Part shown: one piece after another, positions 26,012 through 35,690 of the stretch
How the letters are laid out: each line of letters opens with the position of its first letter
How positions within the stretch are numbered: the stretch's first letter is position 1
Source of the DNA: Fibrobacter succinogenes
GTDB taxonomy: Bacteria; Fibrobacterota; Fibrobacteria; Fibrobacterales; Fibrobacteraceae
Length of the DNA stretch: 64,000 nucleotides
Assembly: GCA_902799745.1 (NCBI GenBank)
Contig: CADCBQ010000003.1
Coordinates: forward strand, 1-64,000
Reading direction: 5' to 3'
The notes under the pieces: model-generated
The model's database searches: none
Seen by the model: only the letters and a program-made list of their open reading frames with translations
What the model was told of the DNA's origin: nothing
Made by a program: the position numbers and the translations under genes

Positions 26012-27847
26012 TTAAACTACTGCGGGTTCAGTTTCGGCAGCCTGGAACTGCACGACCTGGTTACGACCACCTTCCTTGGCACGGTACAGAGCCTGGTCAG
26101 CGTTGTTAATCGCCTTCTGCAAGTCGCCGTTAAAGCCCTGCGTCAGGAGGAACGCACCGATACTGACCGTCACACGCAGAGGTTCTGCCTGATGGACGTC
26201 GAATACCAGCTTCTGCACCGACTTACGGATTCGTTCTGCGGTTTCGACCATGCCTTCGGCATCGGTATCGATAAGCGCAACCACGAATTCTTCTCCACCG
26301 AAACGCGCGACCACGTCAATTTCACCGCGGATTTCCTTGCTGATTGTATCGGCAATACCCTTAATGACCACATCGCCAATCGGATGGCCGTAGGTATCGT
26401 TCACATGCTTGAAGTGGTCGATATCCATCATCAAAAGGCCGATACTGTACTTGCTACGGTCGGCACGAATCTTTTCGGCGCGGAGCTTTTCGAACATTGT
26501 CTTCTTGTTAATGAGACCCGTGTGGCCATCGCGCATAGCCTGGTCGCAGCCCTGTTCAAACTTACGGGCACGATTGTAGGCAAAGCCAGCGACACCGGCA
26601 AACGCCTTGAGCAGTTCCTTTTCATGATCGTTATACGGCATGGAGCTGCTGCTTTCAAGGCATATCGCAATTTCAGCCGTTTCGGAATCATGTTCTGCAG
26701 CAATGGGCATCACCAAGATCTGACGCAAGTTCAAGTTCTTGCGTTCGGAATCGTTCAAGCGCGGCAAGTAATCCTTGAAGCCCGGCAAGAAGGAACGTTC
26801 CATGGGGCGGTTACGCAAGAGAGCGAGTACGAACACGCCCTTGTCCGAAAGCGTAAACTGCTTGTTCGCAAATTGCTCGGAATCGACACCGTCGCAGAAA
26901 ACCACATGGCCGTTCGTATCGTCGCCCTGATCCATCGCAAGAATCGTAAGGCGGTCGTATGCCATGTTCGCTTTCACATAATTGATAATCTGCTTGTAAA
27001 TGTCCTTGACCGTCATGGTCTGGAAGAACTTGCGCAGGTAGCTGTAAAGTCCGCTGTACTGCTGCAGGGCAATGTGCTTTTGAGCCGAATAGAAGCCCTT
27101 GTAGTCGAGCATCGAAACGGCACTTGCAACAAACTTGAGGGCATCTGCCGTCGTATCGTTAAACGCATTCGGGCGTACCGAATCCATCACAATTGCACCC
27201 ACGCGCTGTCCAGACGCATGGTCAAACAAAGGAACCGCGACCACGGACTTGATTGCCGGATTATCGACATAGTACATGACGCTCTTTGCACCCGGAAGAT
27301 CCCCTTCCAAAAGGCGTTTCACATTAGGACGGAAAAGCTGGCCCAGGAGTCCAGACGTTTCGGTAATGCGAGTGCGGAGATTCACAGAAATTTCTTTATC
27401 GTTTGCAAAATTGCGGATACCCCATTCCCTCTGATTTTCCATCTGCGTAAATACGATGACAGAATTGACATGCGGAACGACAATCTTAAGCGCAAGCAGC
27501 ATGTCGGTCATGGAACGGTTGATATCGGCGTTCGCACGAGCCCATACCTGATTCACCTTGAGAGCGGCTTCAGGTTCATTAGCCATTCCCCTGGGAGCGT
27601 TTGCAAACTCATGCTGCAAAGTCGGGGTAATAATCGGGGACTGAGCCGTCGGATGCTTCTTGAAAATCGTCGGAATCGGAGCTGTTGCCGGTTGCTGAGA
27701 ATTCGGCCCAGCAAGGCGCGGACGGTTCATGCAGGCAAGCACAAACGCAACGACGGCAAAGGGGATAAGAAACAGGAACATTCCCCCCTGGAATGCAAGG
27801 CCAAGCAAAAGGCCCGCGACCACGAATAAAATTTCTGCAACAGACAT
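26012..27847 (-). CDS. GAF-GGDEF diguanylate cyclase with N-terminal membrane segments
   Basis: 611 residues. Two hydrophobic segments lie at about 5-40, then GAF-like sensor regions (about 110-290 and 300-430; VVAVPLFDHASGQRVGAIVMD), then a GGDEF domain from about 455 (HTGLINKKTMFEKLRAEKI, LLMMDIDHFKHVNDTYGHPIGD) with an intact active site ARFGGEEF. No RxxD inhibitory site precedes it (GEID). It should make cyclic di-GMP in response to a bound ligand or membrane signal. It starts ten bases after lptG, an unusual position for a signalling enzyme. Confidence 0.9.
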   Translation of the reverse strand: MSVAEILFVVAGLLLGLAFQGGMFLFLIPFAVVAFVLACMNRPRLAGPNSQQPATAPIPTIFKKHPTAQSPIITPTLQHEFANAPRGMANEPEAALKVNQVWARANADINRSMTDMLLALKIVVPHVNSVIVFTQMENQREWGIRNFANDKEISVNLRTRITETSGLLGQLFRPNVKRLLEGDLPGAKSVMYYVDNPAIKSVVAVPLFDHASGQRVGAIVMDSVRPNAFNDTTADALKFVASAVSMLDYKGFYSAQKHIALQQYSGLYSYLRKFFQTMTVKDIYKQIINYVKANMAYDRLTILAMDQGDDTNGHVVFCDGVDSEQFANKQFTLSDKGVFVLALLRNRPMERSFLPGFKDYLPRLNDSERKNLNLRQILVMPIAAEHDSETAEIAICLESSSSMPYNDHEKELLKAFAGVAGFAYNRARKFEQGCDQAMRDGHTGLINKKTMFEKLRAEKIRADRSKYSIGLLMMDIDHFKHVNDTYGHPIGDVVIKGIADTISKEIRGEIDVVARFGGEEFVVALIDTDAEGMVETAERIRKSVQKLVFDVHQAEPLRVTVSIGAFLLTQGFNGDLQKAINNADQALYRAKEGGRNQVVQFQAAETEPAVV

Positions 27848-27857
27848 AATATTCCCA

Positions 27858-28997
27858 CTACAAACGGAAGGAACGGTACAACATTACCACCGAGATGCCG
27901 CCATATATAAAGTGGCTAATCCATGCTGCCCAAAAAGGCGAAAGCGCACCATTTTCTCCCATCTTTAAGCCAATTCTTTCAAGAATATAATAGCTAAAAA
28001 CAATCAAGAGGCCAACCCCGAATTTCTGAGAAAGGCCCCCAGAGCGACTATAACGGTGGCATAGCGCTGCACCGATGAGTAGTACGATCAAATTCATCCA
28101 ATGCGCAGAACGCTTAAACTGCAGAGCCGTTTCCATGGCACGGGTATCTTCGCCCGAACGGCGTAGCACATTGATTCGAGCCATAACCATCTTGGAATCC
28201 ATTTCATCAGCAGTTTGGCGTTCGTTAATCAAGTCGCCCGGGTGCGTCGTAATCTTGTCACACACCTTTTCACGCTGAATCTGGAACACGTTCACTGTGC
28301 CATCTTTATGAAATTCACGGCGGTGTCCGCGCTCAAACTGCCAGCAACCCGGCGGCGGGTCAATACTGCTGAGTCGTGCGATTGAATCCAAAGAATCCTT
28401 GGCAGGTTCTTCAATCCAGCGGACCAGTTTAGCATCGTAGCGTTCTACAAGGCGACCGTCTTCGCGAAGGAGCAAAACGACATCGCGGCCAAAGCGACCC
28501 TTGCCGGAATAATGCCTAAAGAACCAGCTCGCCCTTTCGCTGTCGATAAAGGTAAAGTCACGCTTTTCCTTGATGCGCGGGTTCTTCTTTTTCTGCGCAT
28601 TCGTTTCCATAGTTTCCAGGCGCTTATGGTTTGCATCAGGAAGCCAAAGTTCGCTCATTTCGTATGAACCGATAGACACCAGAACGCCGAACACAAAAAT
28701 CGGAATCAAGGTCTTGAACGGAGCCTGACCGGAACTTTGCATGGCACTCATCTCGAGGTGGCGCGTCATGTTACCGATCGAAGCAAGGACAGCAATGAAC
28801 AGGGCCACCGGCGAAATCAAGTAAATCATGTAAGGCAAGTAGCTTACATAGTAATCGATTGCATCCTTGGTGTCGCGGGCAAGCCAGGTCTTAATGTTAC
28901 CCACGAAGTCGATCACCGCAAACATGAGGATTGCGCCTAAGAGCACCAAGAGGAACATCTTCAAGAAGTTCCACATCATGTACCGGGAGAACTTCAT
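27858..28997 (-). CDS. lptG: LptG-like permease of the lipopolysaccharide export complex
   Basis: 379 residues of the YjgP/YjgQ family. Helices near the N-terminus (MWNFLKMFLLVLLGAILMFAVIDFV), a large periplasmic beta-jellyroll from about 105 to 270, and C-terminal helices (HWMNLIVLLIGAALCHRYSR, LLIVFSYYILERIGLKMGENG). With LptF and the ATPase LptB2 it extracts LPS from the inner membrane. It overlaps lptF by four bases (ATGA). Which of the two is F and which G is judged by order and remains tentative. Confidence 0.87.
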   Translation of the reverse strand: MKFSRYMMWNFLKMFLLVLLGAILMFAVIDFVGNIKTWLARDTKDAIDYYVSYLPYMIYLISPVALFIAVLASIGNMTRHLEMSAMQSSGQAPFKTLIPIFVFGVLVSIGSYEMSELWLPDANHKRLETMETNAQKKKNPRIKEKRDFTFIDSERASWFFRHYSGKGRFGRDVVLLLREDGRLVERYDAKLVRWIEEPAKDSLDSIARLSSIDPPPGCWQFERGHRREFHKDGTVNVFQIQREKVCDKITTHPGDLINERQTADEMDSKMVMARINVLRRSGEDTRAMETALQFKRSAHWMNLIVLLIGAALCHRYSRSGGLSQKFGVGLLIVFSYYILERIGLKMGENGALSPFWAAWISHFIYGGISVVMLYRSFRL

Positions 28998-30406
28998 CCG
29001 AGCCTCCTGGTAAAGAATCCGAATATTTTCTTGAAGAATCCACCTATAGCGCGGATTGCCCTGAAGAACTTGGAATCACCCGAGAAGCGGTCGCGCACCA
29101 TGGCAATCGTAATGAAGATACCGAATGTACCGATAATGATGTTCGACGCCCACATGGCAAGAATCGGGTCAATCAAAAGTCTATCGGCCATGTTTTCGCC
29201 ACCAATCAGGCAAATCCAGTAAATCACGAAGAACGCAAGACTGTAGAGAATACCCGTGCCAATGCCGCCCTTACGCGCCATAATGCCAAGGGGAGCTCCA
29301 ATCAAGATAAAGATAAAGCAGGCAAAACCGGTGCTGTATTTCTTGTGGATTTCCACCGTATACTGCGCCTTGCGCTTCAGTTCCGATTCCATGCGCCCGT
29401 ACAATCTTTCGGTCGTGCGGAGAGCCGCCGTTTCTTGCACGCGGAGTCGCTGCAAGGACCGCCTGCGCTGGATAGAATCAAGTTTCGTTCCGCTTTCGAG
29501 TGATTCGGGAACAATCGAGTCGCCCAAAACTTGCGCCTGCATTTCGACAAGCGTGTTCAGACGTTTTTCAAGCGCCTGTTCCCTATATTCGCCGTAGCGT
29601 TTTTCAGCATCTTCCACCACTTCGGTCATCATTTCGATAGGCATTTCGCGGTCGCTACGGTAACTGCGGCTGCGGCGTTCCAAGCGATCATCCACGTTCT
29701 TCATGGCGAGGTCTTGCGAGAAATAGCGAATGCGGAAGTAGTTTTCGGGATTGTCCGCATCGGTCATGTGCGTTTCGCCGCTGCGCAGGCGAAGCATGAG
29801 GGTTGCCCCGTTGTCTTCGTATTCCATGGTAGCGCTATCGGCGTACACAATACGCGGGGCTCCGCGTTTTTCCATCTCAAAAATCTGAATTCCGTACAAA
29901 GTACCCGTCACCGGGTCGATACGGTTCACCCACAGTTGCACATCCGGGAACTGCGTAATCAGTCTACCGGCATCAATGAACACGTGCGGTTTTTTGCGCG
30001 AGACCGCATTCATGAGTTCCACCGAACGGTGGTTTGCTTCAGGCAGCACCCAGTTGTTGAACACCACCATGAGCAGCGAAATCAGCATCGAAACCAAAAG
30101 CACCGGACGCATCAGCGAAAGCGGAGAAATACCCGCCGCCTTGCAGGCCGTAATTTCCTGGTCGCCCGAAAGTCTACCGAACGCCATTAGGCTTGCCACA
30201 AGCACGGCCATCGGGATCGATAGAGAAAGCATCCAGGCCAGGTTTAGTGCAAAGATTTCAAGAACCGTCTCTGCCGGAAGCCCTTTAGAAAGCACATTGT
30301 CGAGGATTTTAACCAAAAAGTCTACCACGAACAGGAACGTGATTCCAAAAAGAGCCGCCAAAAAGGGGCCTATGAGCTCTTTCAACACGTAGCGGACTAA
30401 AATCAT
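28994..30406 (-). CDS. lptF: LptF-like permease of the lipopolysaccharide export complex
   Basis: 470 residues. Starts MILVRYVLKELIGPFLAALFG and contains SLSIPMAVLVASLMAFGRLSGDQEITACKAAGIS, the typical YjgP/YjgQ cytoplasmic loop, with a long periplasmic jellyroll and four C-terminal helices (GFACFIFILIGAPLGIMARKGG). About 100 extra charged residues in the middle (around 240-340) make it longer than E. coli LptF (366). First gene of the five-gene minus-strand run; divergent from bamD, so outer-membrane LPS and protein assembly genes share one intergenic region (30407-30470). Confidence 0.88.
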   Translation of the reverse strand: MILVRYVLKELIGPFLAALFGITFLFVVDFLVKILDNVLSKGLPAETVLEIFALNLAWMLSLSIPMAVLVASLMAFGRLSGDQEITACKAAGISPLSLMRPVLLVSMLISLLMVVFNNWVLPEANHRSVELMNAVSRKKPHVFIDAGRLITQFPDVQLWVNRIDPVTGTLYGIQIFEMEKRGAPRIVYADSATMEYEDNGATLMLRLRSGETHMTDADNPENYFRIRYFSQDLAMKNVDDRLERRSRSYRSDREMPIEMMTEVVEDAEKRYGEYREQALEKRLNTLVEMQAQVLGDSIVPESLESGTKLDSIQRRRSLQRLRVQETAALRTTERLYGRMESELKRKAQYTVEIHKKYSTGFACFIFILIGAPLGIMARKGGIGTGILYSLAFFVIYWICLIGGENMADRLLIDPILAMWASNIIIGTFGIFITIAMVRDRFSGDSKFFRAIRAIGGFFKKIFGFFTRRLG

Positions 30407-30470
30407 TTTTCTAGACTTACAAAATTTTCTACTTTACGAGGGTAAAATTAGAATTAACCAAAGAAAAAAA

Positions 30471-31325
30471 ATGAACCTGTTCAAAAAGATTCCCTTATTC
30501 CTTTGTATTTTAGCTGAAACCGCATTTTTGGTAGGTTGTTCGTCTAGCGGTAAATCCAAGATGAAACACACCGAATGGTGCCGTATCCGCTTTGAAGGTG
30601 CAGAGGAACTTTTCAAGAAAGAAAAGTACGGTCGCGCAACTGACAGGCTCGAAGAAATTCTTTCGACTTGCGCCGGCACGGGCTATATGGAACAGGCTCA
30701 GTTCTTGATGGCCGAAAGCTACTTCAACATGGAAGACTGGATCGAAGCCCGTGGCGAATACGGTAGCTTTATCTTGAACTTCCCGGGTTCGCCGTTTATC
30801 GAAACCGCTGAATTCCGCAAGGCCGTATCTTCGTTCAATATGGAATTCCGCGTGAGCCGCGACGAGGCTAACACGACGATCGCCATGAAGGATTTCGAGC
30901 GATACCTTTCGAACTACCCGGAATCTCCGCTGCGCGACTCGGTGAACTACTACTACAACCTGCTCGTTGAACGCCTGGCCGAAAAGGAATTCCAGACCGC
31001 AAGACTTTACCTGCGCATGGACAAGTACCAGGCCGCCGTGATTTACTTCAAGGAATTCCTGGAAACCTATCCCAACAGCAAGCGCCGTACCGAAGCCCTG
31101 TTCATGATTGCCCAGGCCTACAACGAACTTGACCAGTTCGAAACGGCAAAGCTCTACTTGAACATCGCTCGCAACGAAGCCTCGCCCGACGACAAGAAAA
31201 TCCAAAAGCAAATCGAAAAGACCGAAAAGAAGATCGACAAGGCCGAACTTGCTTTTGCCAAGCGCATGAAAAAGGATTCCCAGAAGAAGCGCTTCTTTAA
31301 GGAAGACCGAGAAATGCAGAACTAG
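30471..31325 (+). CDS. bamD: Outer-membrane protein assembly factor BamD
   Basis: 284 residues. Lipobox FLVGC (Cys23) then five TPR-like repeats (AEELFKKEKYGRATDRLEEIL, AQFLMAESYFNMEDWIEARG, DFERYLSNYPESPLRDSV, KYQAAVIYFKEFLETYPNS, ALFMIAQAYNELDQFETAKL). YYYNLLVERLAEKEFQTA is the BamD signature region. BamD is the essential lipoprotein that joins BamA in inserting barrels. The C-terminus is Lys-rich. The stop shares one base with the next start, coupling it to an outer-membrane protein gene. Confidence 0.93.
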   Translation: MNLFKKIPLFLCILAETAFLVGCSSSGKSKMKHTEWCRIRFEGAEELFKKEKYGRATDRLEEILSTCAGTGYMEQAQFLMAESYFNMEDWIEARGEYGSFILNFPGSPFIETAEFRKAVSSFNMEFRVSRDEANTTIAMKDFERYLSNYPESPLRDSVNYYYNLLVERLAEKEFQTARLYLRMDKYQAAVIYFKEFLETYPNSKRRTEALFMIAQAYNELDQFETAKLYLNIARNEASPDDKKIQKQIEKTEKKIDKAELAFAKRMKKDSQKKRFFKEDREMQN

Positions 31326-32161
31326 TGAAAGATGAGAGACGAAAGACGAAAGGTTTGTTGTACATAGTTCTTGTGGCGATTCTTGCCGCATCTGCGATGG
31401 CCGCCGAAGAGACTTCGACCCGCGACCGTTCCAAGCTTTCAATCTTTTTGCAGCCTGCCGTTTCTTTTCTGGATTTTCCGGAACGCGAATACTTCCAAAA
31501 CGCCATTGACACGCTTTACTACAGTTTTAGGCAAGACGCCCTCACCGAAAGCGAATCCTTAAGTGTCGCCAAGCAAGACTTTCAAAAGGTGAATTTCTGC
31601 TTTCCGATTTCGGCAGGGCTCCAATACCAAGTTTTCAAGGACAACTTTGTTAGTGCAGGCGTAAGTTTCATTTACGACAACGAATCGGTCGTGCTTACCG
31701 ACCGCAAGAACCGCACTCATAACTACAGTTACACCATTCAGGGCATGCCGCTGTTCCTGGAATACAGGTTCGGTGTTCCTCGCAATTTCATGACTCTTTC
31801 GGGCGAAAGCCTGTTCAGCGTGGCCTTGCGTTGGTACTGGGTGTTGCCCGGCACCGAAATATATACGACCTGGGGACAGCTCGACGCAAAGACTCCTCTT
31901 CTTGGTGCAGGCTTTGGCGTAAGCGTCGGTTACCTGATCGCCAACTGGAAGAACTTCAACATTTACGGCGATATCGGTTTCAGCAGCATCAAGGTGGAAT
32001 CGAACAAAACCTTCTCGGAAATTGTTCCCGACGGTCCCGAAAAGAAGGCCAAGTGGAACATCGGTGGCCTCACCATGCAGGTGCGCATAGGCTTTGGGCT
32101 CTGGAACGAACCTGAGCCCGTTGAAGAAGATGACGACGATGACAAATCCGCGGAGGAATAA
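31325..32161 (+). CDS. Exported probable outer-membrane beta-barrel protein
   Basis: 278 residues, GTG start overlapping the bamD stop by one base. After a basic N-terminus, GLLYIVLVAILAASAMA is a signal peptide. The rest alternates aromatic and polar residues in strand-like segments (GVSFIYDNESVVLTDRKN, YSYTIQGMPLFLEYRFGV, ALRWYWVLPG, GVSVGYLIANWKNFNIYGDI, TMQVRIGFGLW) and ends in an acidic tail. The composition and Gly-rich strands suggest a small barrel of the OmpA/porin-like type. No family recognised. Linked to bamD and a PHP gene. Confidence 0.7.
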   Translation: MKDERRKTKGLLYIVLVAILAASAMAAEETSTRDRSKLSIFLQPAVSFLDFPEREYFQNAIDTLYYSFRQDALTESESLSVAKQDFQKVNFCFPISAGLQYQVFKDNFVSAGVSFIYDNESVVLTDRKNRTHNYSYTIQGMPLFLEYRFGVPRNFMTLSGESLFSVALRWYWVLPGTEIYTTWGQLDAKTPLLGAGFGVSVGYLIANWKNFNIYGDIGFSSIKVESNKTFSEIVPDGPEKKAKWNIGGLTMQVRIGFGLWNEPEPVEEDDDDDKSAEE

Positions 32162-33789
32162 TGAGCATTATTCCGGGCGAAAAGTTGCGTTACGCCGAAA
32201 CACATTTTAAATTCAAGCTACCGTGGTCGCTCCTATACAAGCCGTGGCCCGAAATCTTGGTAGATGCGCCATTTCAATTTGTTCCCAACGCCAGGCCCAT
32301 GCTTTGGATTGTCGTTCGAGACGCACACCGGTTCCCGGTTTTTATCGAAAAGATCGATATTGTAATTCACAGAATCGATTCCGATATCAAGACAACATCC
32401 GAAAGCACCCTCGACTTGCAAATTCGCGCCACCGAGCAGTTTGAATTTCACCCCCTCCACTTGGGAACGCTCCCTGCCGGCAAATACGAAATTCACTGCA
32501 AAATTTTCGCGCAGCGCCTTGAACCCAGCAGCGACAAAACTTTCGGCAAGGCAAAAGTATTCAGCCGCTGGAACTATCCAGGATTGAAACCTGCACCCCT
32601 CAAAATTCAGGTCCTCGCAGAAGAACCTCCCAAAGCGCCGGGATTTGTCGCAGGAGAAATGCATTGCCACACGCACTATTCGGCAGACCATGTCGAACAT
32701 GGCGCATCCCCTAAAGTATTGCAACAGGCGGCAAAAGCTATCGGGCTGGACTTTGTCAGTTGCACCGATCACGCCTACGACTTCGCCTACACCACCGAAG
32801 ACTACACCAAAGAAGCCGACACTCCACTCACCCGCTTTGATGCCCTCCGCGAAGAAATTCGCGAGTTGAATCAAGCCGCAGACATGCCGCTCATGATTGC
32901 AGGCGAAGAAGTTTCGGCAGGCAATTCCAAAGGCGAAAACGTGCACATGACCGCCCTCGGCCCCGAAGGCTACTTGCCCGGACTCGGCGACTGCGGACGC
33001 AACTGGCTCGACAACAAGCCGACCTTCAAAATACCCAAGCTCCTGGAAATGACAAAGGCGCATTGTTTTGCCGCACACCCGATGCAGCCCATGGGTTACC
33101 TCGAGAAGTTCATTTTCCGCCGCGGCTACTGGAGTCACAAGGATTTAAATCTGGACGCGAACCACAAGATTCGCGGAATCCAATTCTGGAATGGCATTCG
33201 CGACGAAGGTTTCAAACTCGGTCGTGAATGGTGGATCGAAGAACTCGGCAAAGGCAATTACCTGCTTCCGATTGGCGGAAACGACGCCCACGGCGATTTA
33301 AACGACACGACTGCCGTCAGCATTCCGCTAGTATCGCTGAAACATAGCCGCGCACACATGTTCGGGAAAGTCCGCACAGTCGTGAAATTGACCCCAAGTG
33401 TCATCCTGAGTGAAGACCGTCAGGTCGGAATCGAAGGATCTAAAAAGAATCTCTCCTTTAAATCGCTCAACGAAGCTTTCGCGGGCGACAACTGCTACAT
33501 CACCGACGGACCGGCCCTCTGGTGGGAACGCGAAGGCAAAAAAATCACCTTCCACGCCCGCAACACGCAAGACTTTGGCGGAGCCTTCCGCTACATTCGC
33601 ATTTTCGGGCGACGTCGTAGCAACAATGGCAAGCTAGCCCCTCACGAAACCGTGTGCATGGAAAGCCTCGTCTTGCCCCCCGCAAAGACAGACCTCACCG
33701 TCAACGCAGACGACTTCGCCTACCTACGCGCCGAATGCGAAACCGCCACAGGCAAATTCGCGATGACCTCGGCGGCAGTACTCCCCTAG
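32161..33789 (+). CDS. PHP-domain metal-dependent phosphoesterase-like protein
   Basis: 542 residues. Residues 1-155 form a beta-rich domain of unknown type. A PHP domain then starts with GEMHCHTHYSADHVEHGASP (HxH metal motif) and continues with AIGLDFVSCTDHAYDFAYT (second His), IAGEEVSAGN, CFAAHPMQPMG and GGNDAHGDLND. PHP domains hydrolyse phosphoesters of small molecules or nucleic acids with two or three metals. The C-terminal 130 residues look beta-rich. It overlaps the preceding stop by one base. Substrate unknown. Confidence 0.85.
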   Translation: MSIIPGEKLRYAETHFKFKLPWSLLYKPWPEILVDAPFQFVPNARPMLWIVVRDAHRFPVFIEKIDIVIHRIDSDIKTTSESTLDLQIRATEQFEFHPLHLGTLPAGKYEIHCKIFAQRLEPSSDKTFGKAKVFSRWNYPGLKPAPLKIQVLAEEPPKAPGFVAGEMHCHTHYSADHVEHGASPKVLQQAAKAIGLDFVSCTDHAYDFAYTTEDYTKEADTPLTRFDALREEIRELNQAADMPLMIAGEEVSAGNSKGENVHMTALGPEGYLPGLGDCGRNWLDNKPTFKIPKLLEMTKAHCFAAHPMQPMGYLEKFIFRRGYWSHKDLNLDANHKIRGIQFWNGIRDEGFKLGREWWIEELGKGNYLLPIGGNDAHGDLNDTTAVSIPLVSLKHSRAHMFGKVRTVVKLTPSVILSEDRQVGIEGSKKNLSFKSLNEAFAGDNCYITDGPALWWEREGKKITFHARNTQDFGGAFRYIRIFGRRRSNNGKLAPHETVCMESLVLPPAKTDLTVNADDFAYLRAECETATGKFAMTSAAVLP

Positions 33790-33836
33790 CTTCGAAATTT
33801 TATATCTTGTTTCTATAACATTTCGAGGAGGTTCAC

Positions 33837-34847
33837 ATGCCACGCTTTATGTCGCCTTTACGGCCGCGCTACATGCGTTCCCCTTCGGACATTCCTCAAG
33901 AAGGCTTGAAGGTTCAATCCATTACCGAAAAGCCTGAGCCCGCCACTAGCGCCGGCGACGAATCACCCGAAAACCAGGAACCGGAATACCCGGAAATCGT
34001 TTGCGTTTCCGAAGGTACATTCCGCCAGATTCGCGACGACAGCCTGGTGCTTTTGTCGCAGGGAATTTCACATCGACTTTTGCGCAGCATCGAAGGACCT
34101 TTTTTGATCTTCGTTCTGCCCGAGCACGAAGAATTCGCCCGCCTGCAACTTGCACTTTACCGCAAGGAAAATCCGCCTAAAGAGGAAAACCCGCCGATTC
34201 CCTTGAGCTTTAGCCTGCAGCCACTTTGGGTGTTGCTCGCTCCGACCATTATCACGCTTATTGATTTTACAAACAAAGTAAATTTACATTCTCCGGGAAT
34301 TTCAGACGCAAGCAAAGTGCTTAAGGGCGAATGGTGGCGAGCCCTTACCGCACAGACCTTACATGGCGATGTTCGCCACCTGGCATCGAACCTGATTTGC
34401 GGATACATCGTGATGAACATGATTACCTTCCGCATCCCGCTTTTGCGGCTCGCGCCGTTTATCGCGATTGCGTCTGCAATCGCGAACCTGTGCGTTTCCT
34501 TGACGGTGCAAACGAGTTTCCGTTCGCTCGGATTTTCCACCTTCGTGTTTGCCGCCATCGGCTGCCTTTCGGTCATCGAGTTTCGACTCATGCCCAAGGA
34601 AACGCACGGCCTGCTCCGCAGGTTCGCGCCGCTCTGCGGCGCGACGTCGCTCGCCGTGTTCCTTGGACTCGGCGAGAACGCCGATATCCTCGGCCACGCC
34701 TACGGATTCATCGCGGGGCTTTTCTGCGGATTCATTCCAAGCAAAAAGGCGCTCCGCTGGGGGACGCCGCTTTCCACAGTCGATGGAATCGGATTGCTAA
34801 TCTACTACGCGCTCTACATCATCGCATGGAAAATCGCGATGGGCTAA
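33837..34847 (+). CDS. Rhomboid-family intramembrane protease
   Basis: 336 residues. A soluble N-terminal part of about 130 residues precedes six or so helices. Rhomboid features are WWRALTAQTLHGDVRHLASNLICG (HxxxHxxxN-like), SLGFSTFVFAAIG with the presumed catalytic Ser, and ADILGHAYGFIAGLFCGF with the catalytic His. The Ser motif is GFST rather than the usual GxSG/A, so activity needs testing. GAGGAGG lies eight bases before the ATG. A terminator follows. Confidence 0.85.
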   Translation: MPRFMSPLRPRYMRSPSDIPQEGLKVQSITEKPEPATSAGDESPENQEPEYPEIVCVSEGTFRQIRDDSLVLLSQGISHRLLRSIEGPFLIFVLPEHEEFARLQLALYRKENPPKEENPPIPLSFSLQPLWVLLAPTIITLIDFTNKVNLHSPGISDASKVLKGEWWRALTAQTLHGDVRHLASNLICGYIVMNMITFRIPLLRLAPFIAIASAIANLCVSLTVQTSFRSLGFSTFVFAAIGCLSVIEFRLMPKETHGLLRRFAPLCGATSLAVFLGLGENADILGHAYGFIAGLFCGFIPSKKALRWGTPLSTVDGIGLLIYYALYIIAWKIAMG

Positions 34848-34852
34848 AAATA

Positions 34853-34880
34853 AAAGAGGCGACTCATTCGAGCCGCCTTT
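34853..34880. terminator. Bidirectional terminator
   Basis: AGGCG-A-CTC, loop ATTC, GAG-C-CGCCT with one mismatched pair; T-rich on both strands. It separates the convergent rhomboid and TPR genes. Confidence 0.8.
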
Positions 34881-34900
34881 CTTAAACATCTAAAGGGCGA

Positions 34901-35584
34901 TTACTGAGCCAAGAACTTCTTGGCCTTGTCAGCGTATGCCTGGTTGTCGCCGTAGACTTCGAGGAGGCGTTCTGCAGTCTTCTTAGCCTTGTCAGCGGCG
35001 CCGAGCTGATCGTAAACGAGAGTGAGCTTCCACATGGCATCAGCAACCATCGGGACTTCGTCTACCGGTTCGTCCTTCTGGTAACGGTCTTCCTTATCGC
35101 CGGTGCGCTTGGCAAATTCAGCGATGTACTTTTCGAGGAGACCGGCAGCGGCAGAGTAGTCAGCCTTTTCAATCTTGACCGAGGCAAGACCGTGCATAGC
35201 AGCCGAGCGGACCAAGGCAACGGAACCAGCATTATCGATGCTCTTCTGGAAGAACACGGCAGCAGCGTCAAAGTCGCCAGCCTGGTACTTGATGTTACCT
35301 GCATAGAGAGCGGCCTTAGCCAAAGCCACACCGGAGAGCTTACCGGAATTAATCTTGGATTCGAATTCCACGAAGGCAGAGTCCTTCTGATCTGCATAAA
35401 GGAGCGTCATGCCCGGACCGAGGAGTTCAGCCTGTTCGGCAGCAGCAGCCTTGCGATAGTCACGGAACTGCACCACGCCCACCACGATGACCATCACCAC
35501 CACGAGGGCAGCAACAACCTTGGAGCCATGTGCGACAAAAAATTCCTTGATTTCAGAATTATTGGTATTCGATTCGTTTGCCAT
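34901..35584 (-). CDS. TPR-containing inner-membrane protein (YfgM/ancillary Sec-like)
   Basis: 227 residues from ATG 35584. A cytoplasmic stretch (MANESNTNNSEIKEFFVAHG) is followed by a single membrane helix (VVAALVVVMVIVVGVVQF) and a soluble TPR-like domain (AKAALYAGNIKYQAGDFDAA, AVFFQKSIDNAGSVALVRSA, MWKLTLVYDQLGAADKAKKT). This layout matches the YfgM/TPR_21 family, which contacts SecYEG and periplasmic chaperones. An upstream ATG at 35620 is rejected because it lies in the -10 element (TATGATTGG) of the promoter. Confidence 0.82.
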   Translation of the reverse strand: MANESNTNNSEIKEFFVAHGSKVVAALVVVMVIVVGVVQFRDYRKAAAAEQAELLGPGMTLLYADQKDSAFVEFESKINSGKLSGVALAKAALYAGNIKYQAGDFDAAAVFFQKSIDNAGSVALVRSAAMHGLASVKIEKADYSAAAGLLEKYIAEFAKRTGDKEDRYQKDEPVDEVPMVADAMWKLTLVYDQLGAADKAKKTAERLLEVYGDNQAYADKAKKFLAQ

Positions 35585-35615
35585 ATTAAACGTCCATGTT
35601 AAATTTCGTGCTCCA

Positions 35616-35644
35616 ATCATAGAAAAATTTTAATGTGTTGTCAG
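35616..35644 (-). promoter_or_regulatory. Promoter of the TPR gene
   Basis: CTGACA (35644-35639), 17 bases, TATGATTGG (from 35621) on the minus strand. It lies back-to-back with the tRNA-Thr promoter, whose -35 begins seven bases further. Confidence 0.78.
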
Positions 35645-35650
35645 CACACC

Positions 35651-35682
35651 TTGACAAAAGAAGCCCCTTTTGCTAATTTTGG
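35651..35682 (+). promoter_or_regulatory. Promoter of tRNA-Thr
   Basis: TTGACA (35651-35656), 17 bases ending in TTGC, TAATTTTGG (35674-35682); the tRNA begins 12 bases after the -10 hexamer. Confidence 0.88.
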
Positions 35683-35690
35683 CCTACCAT

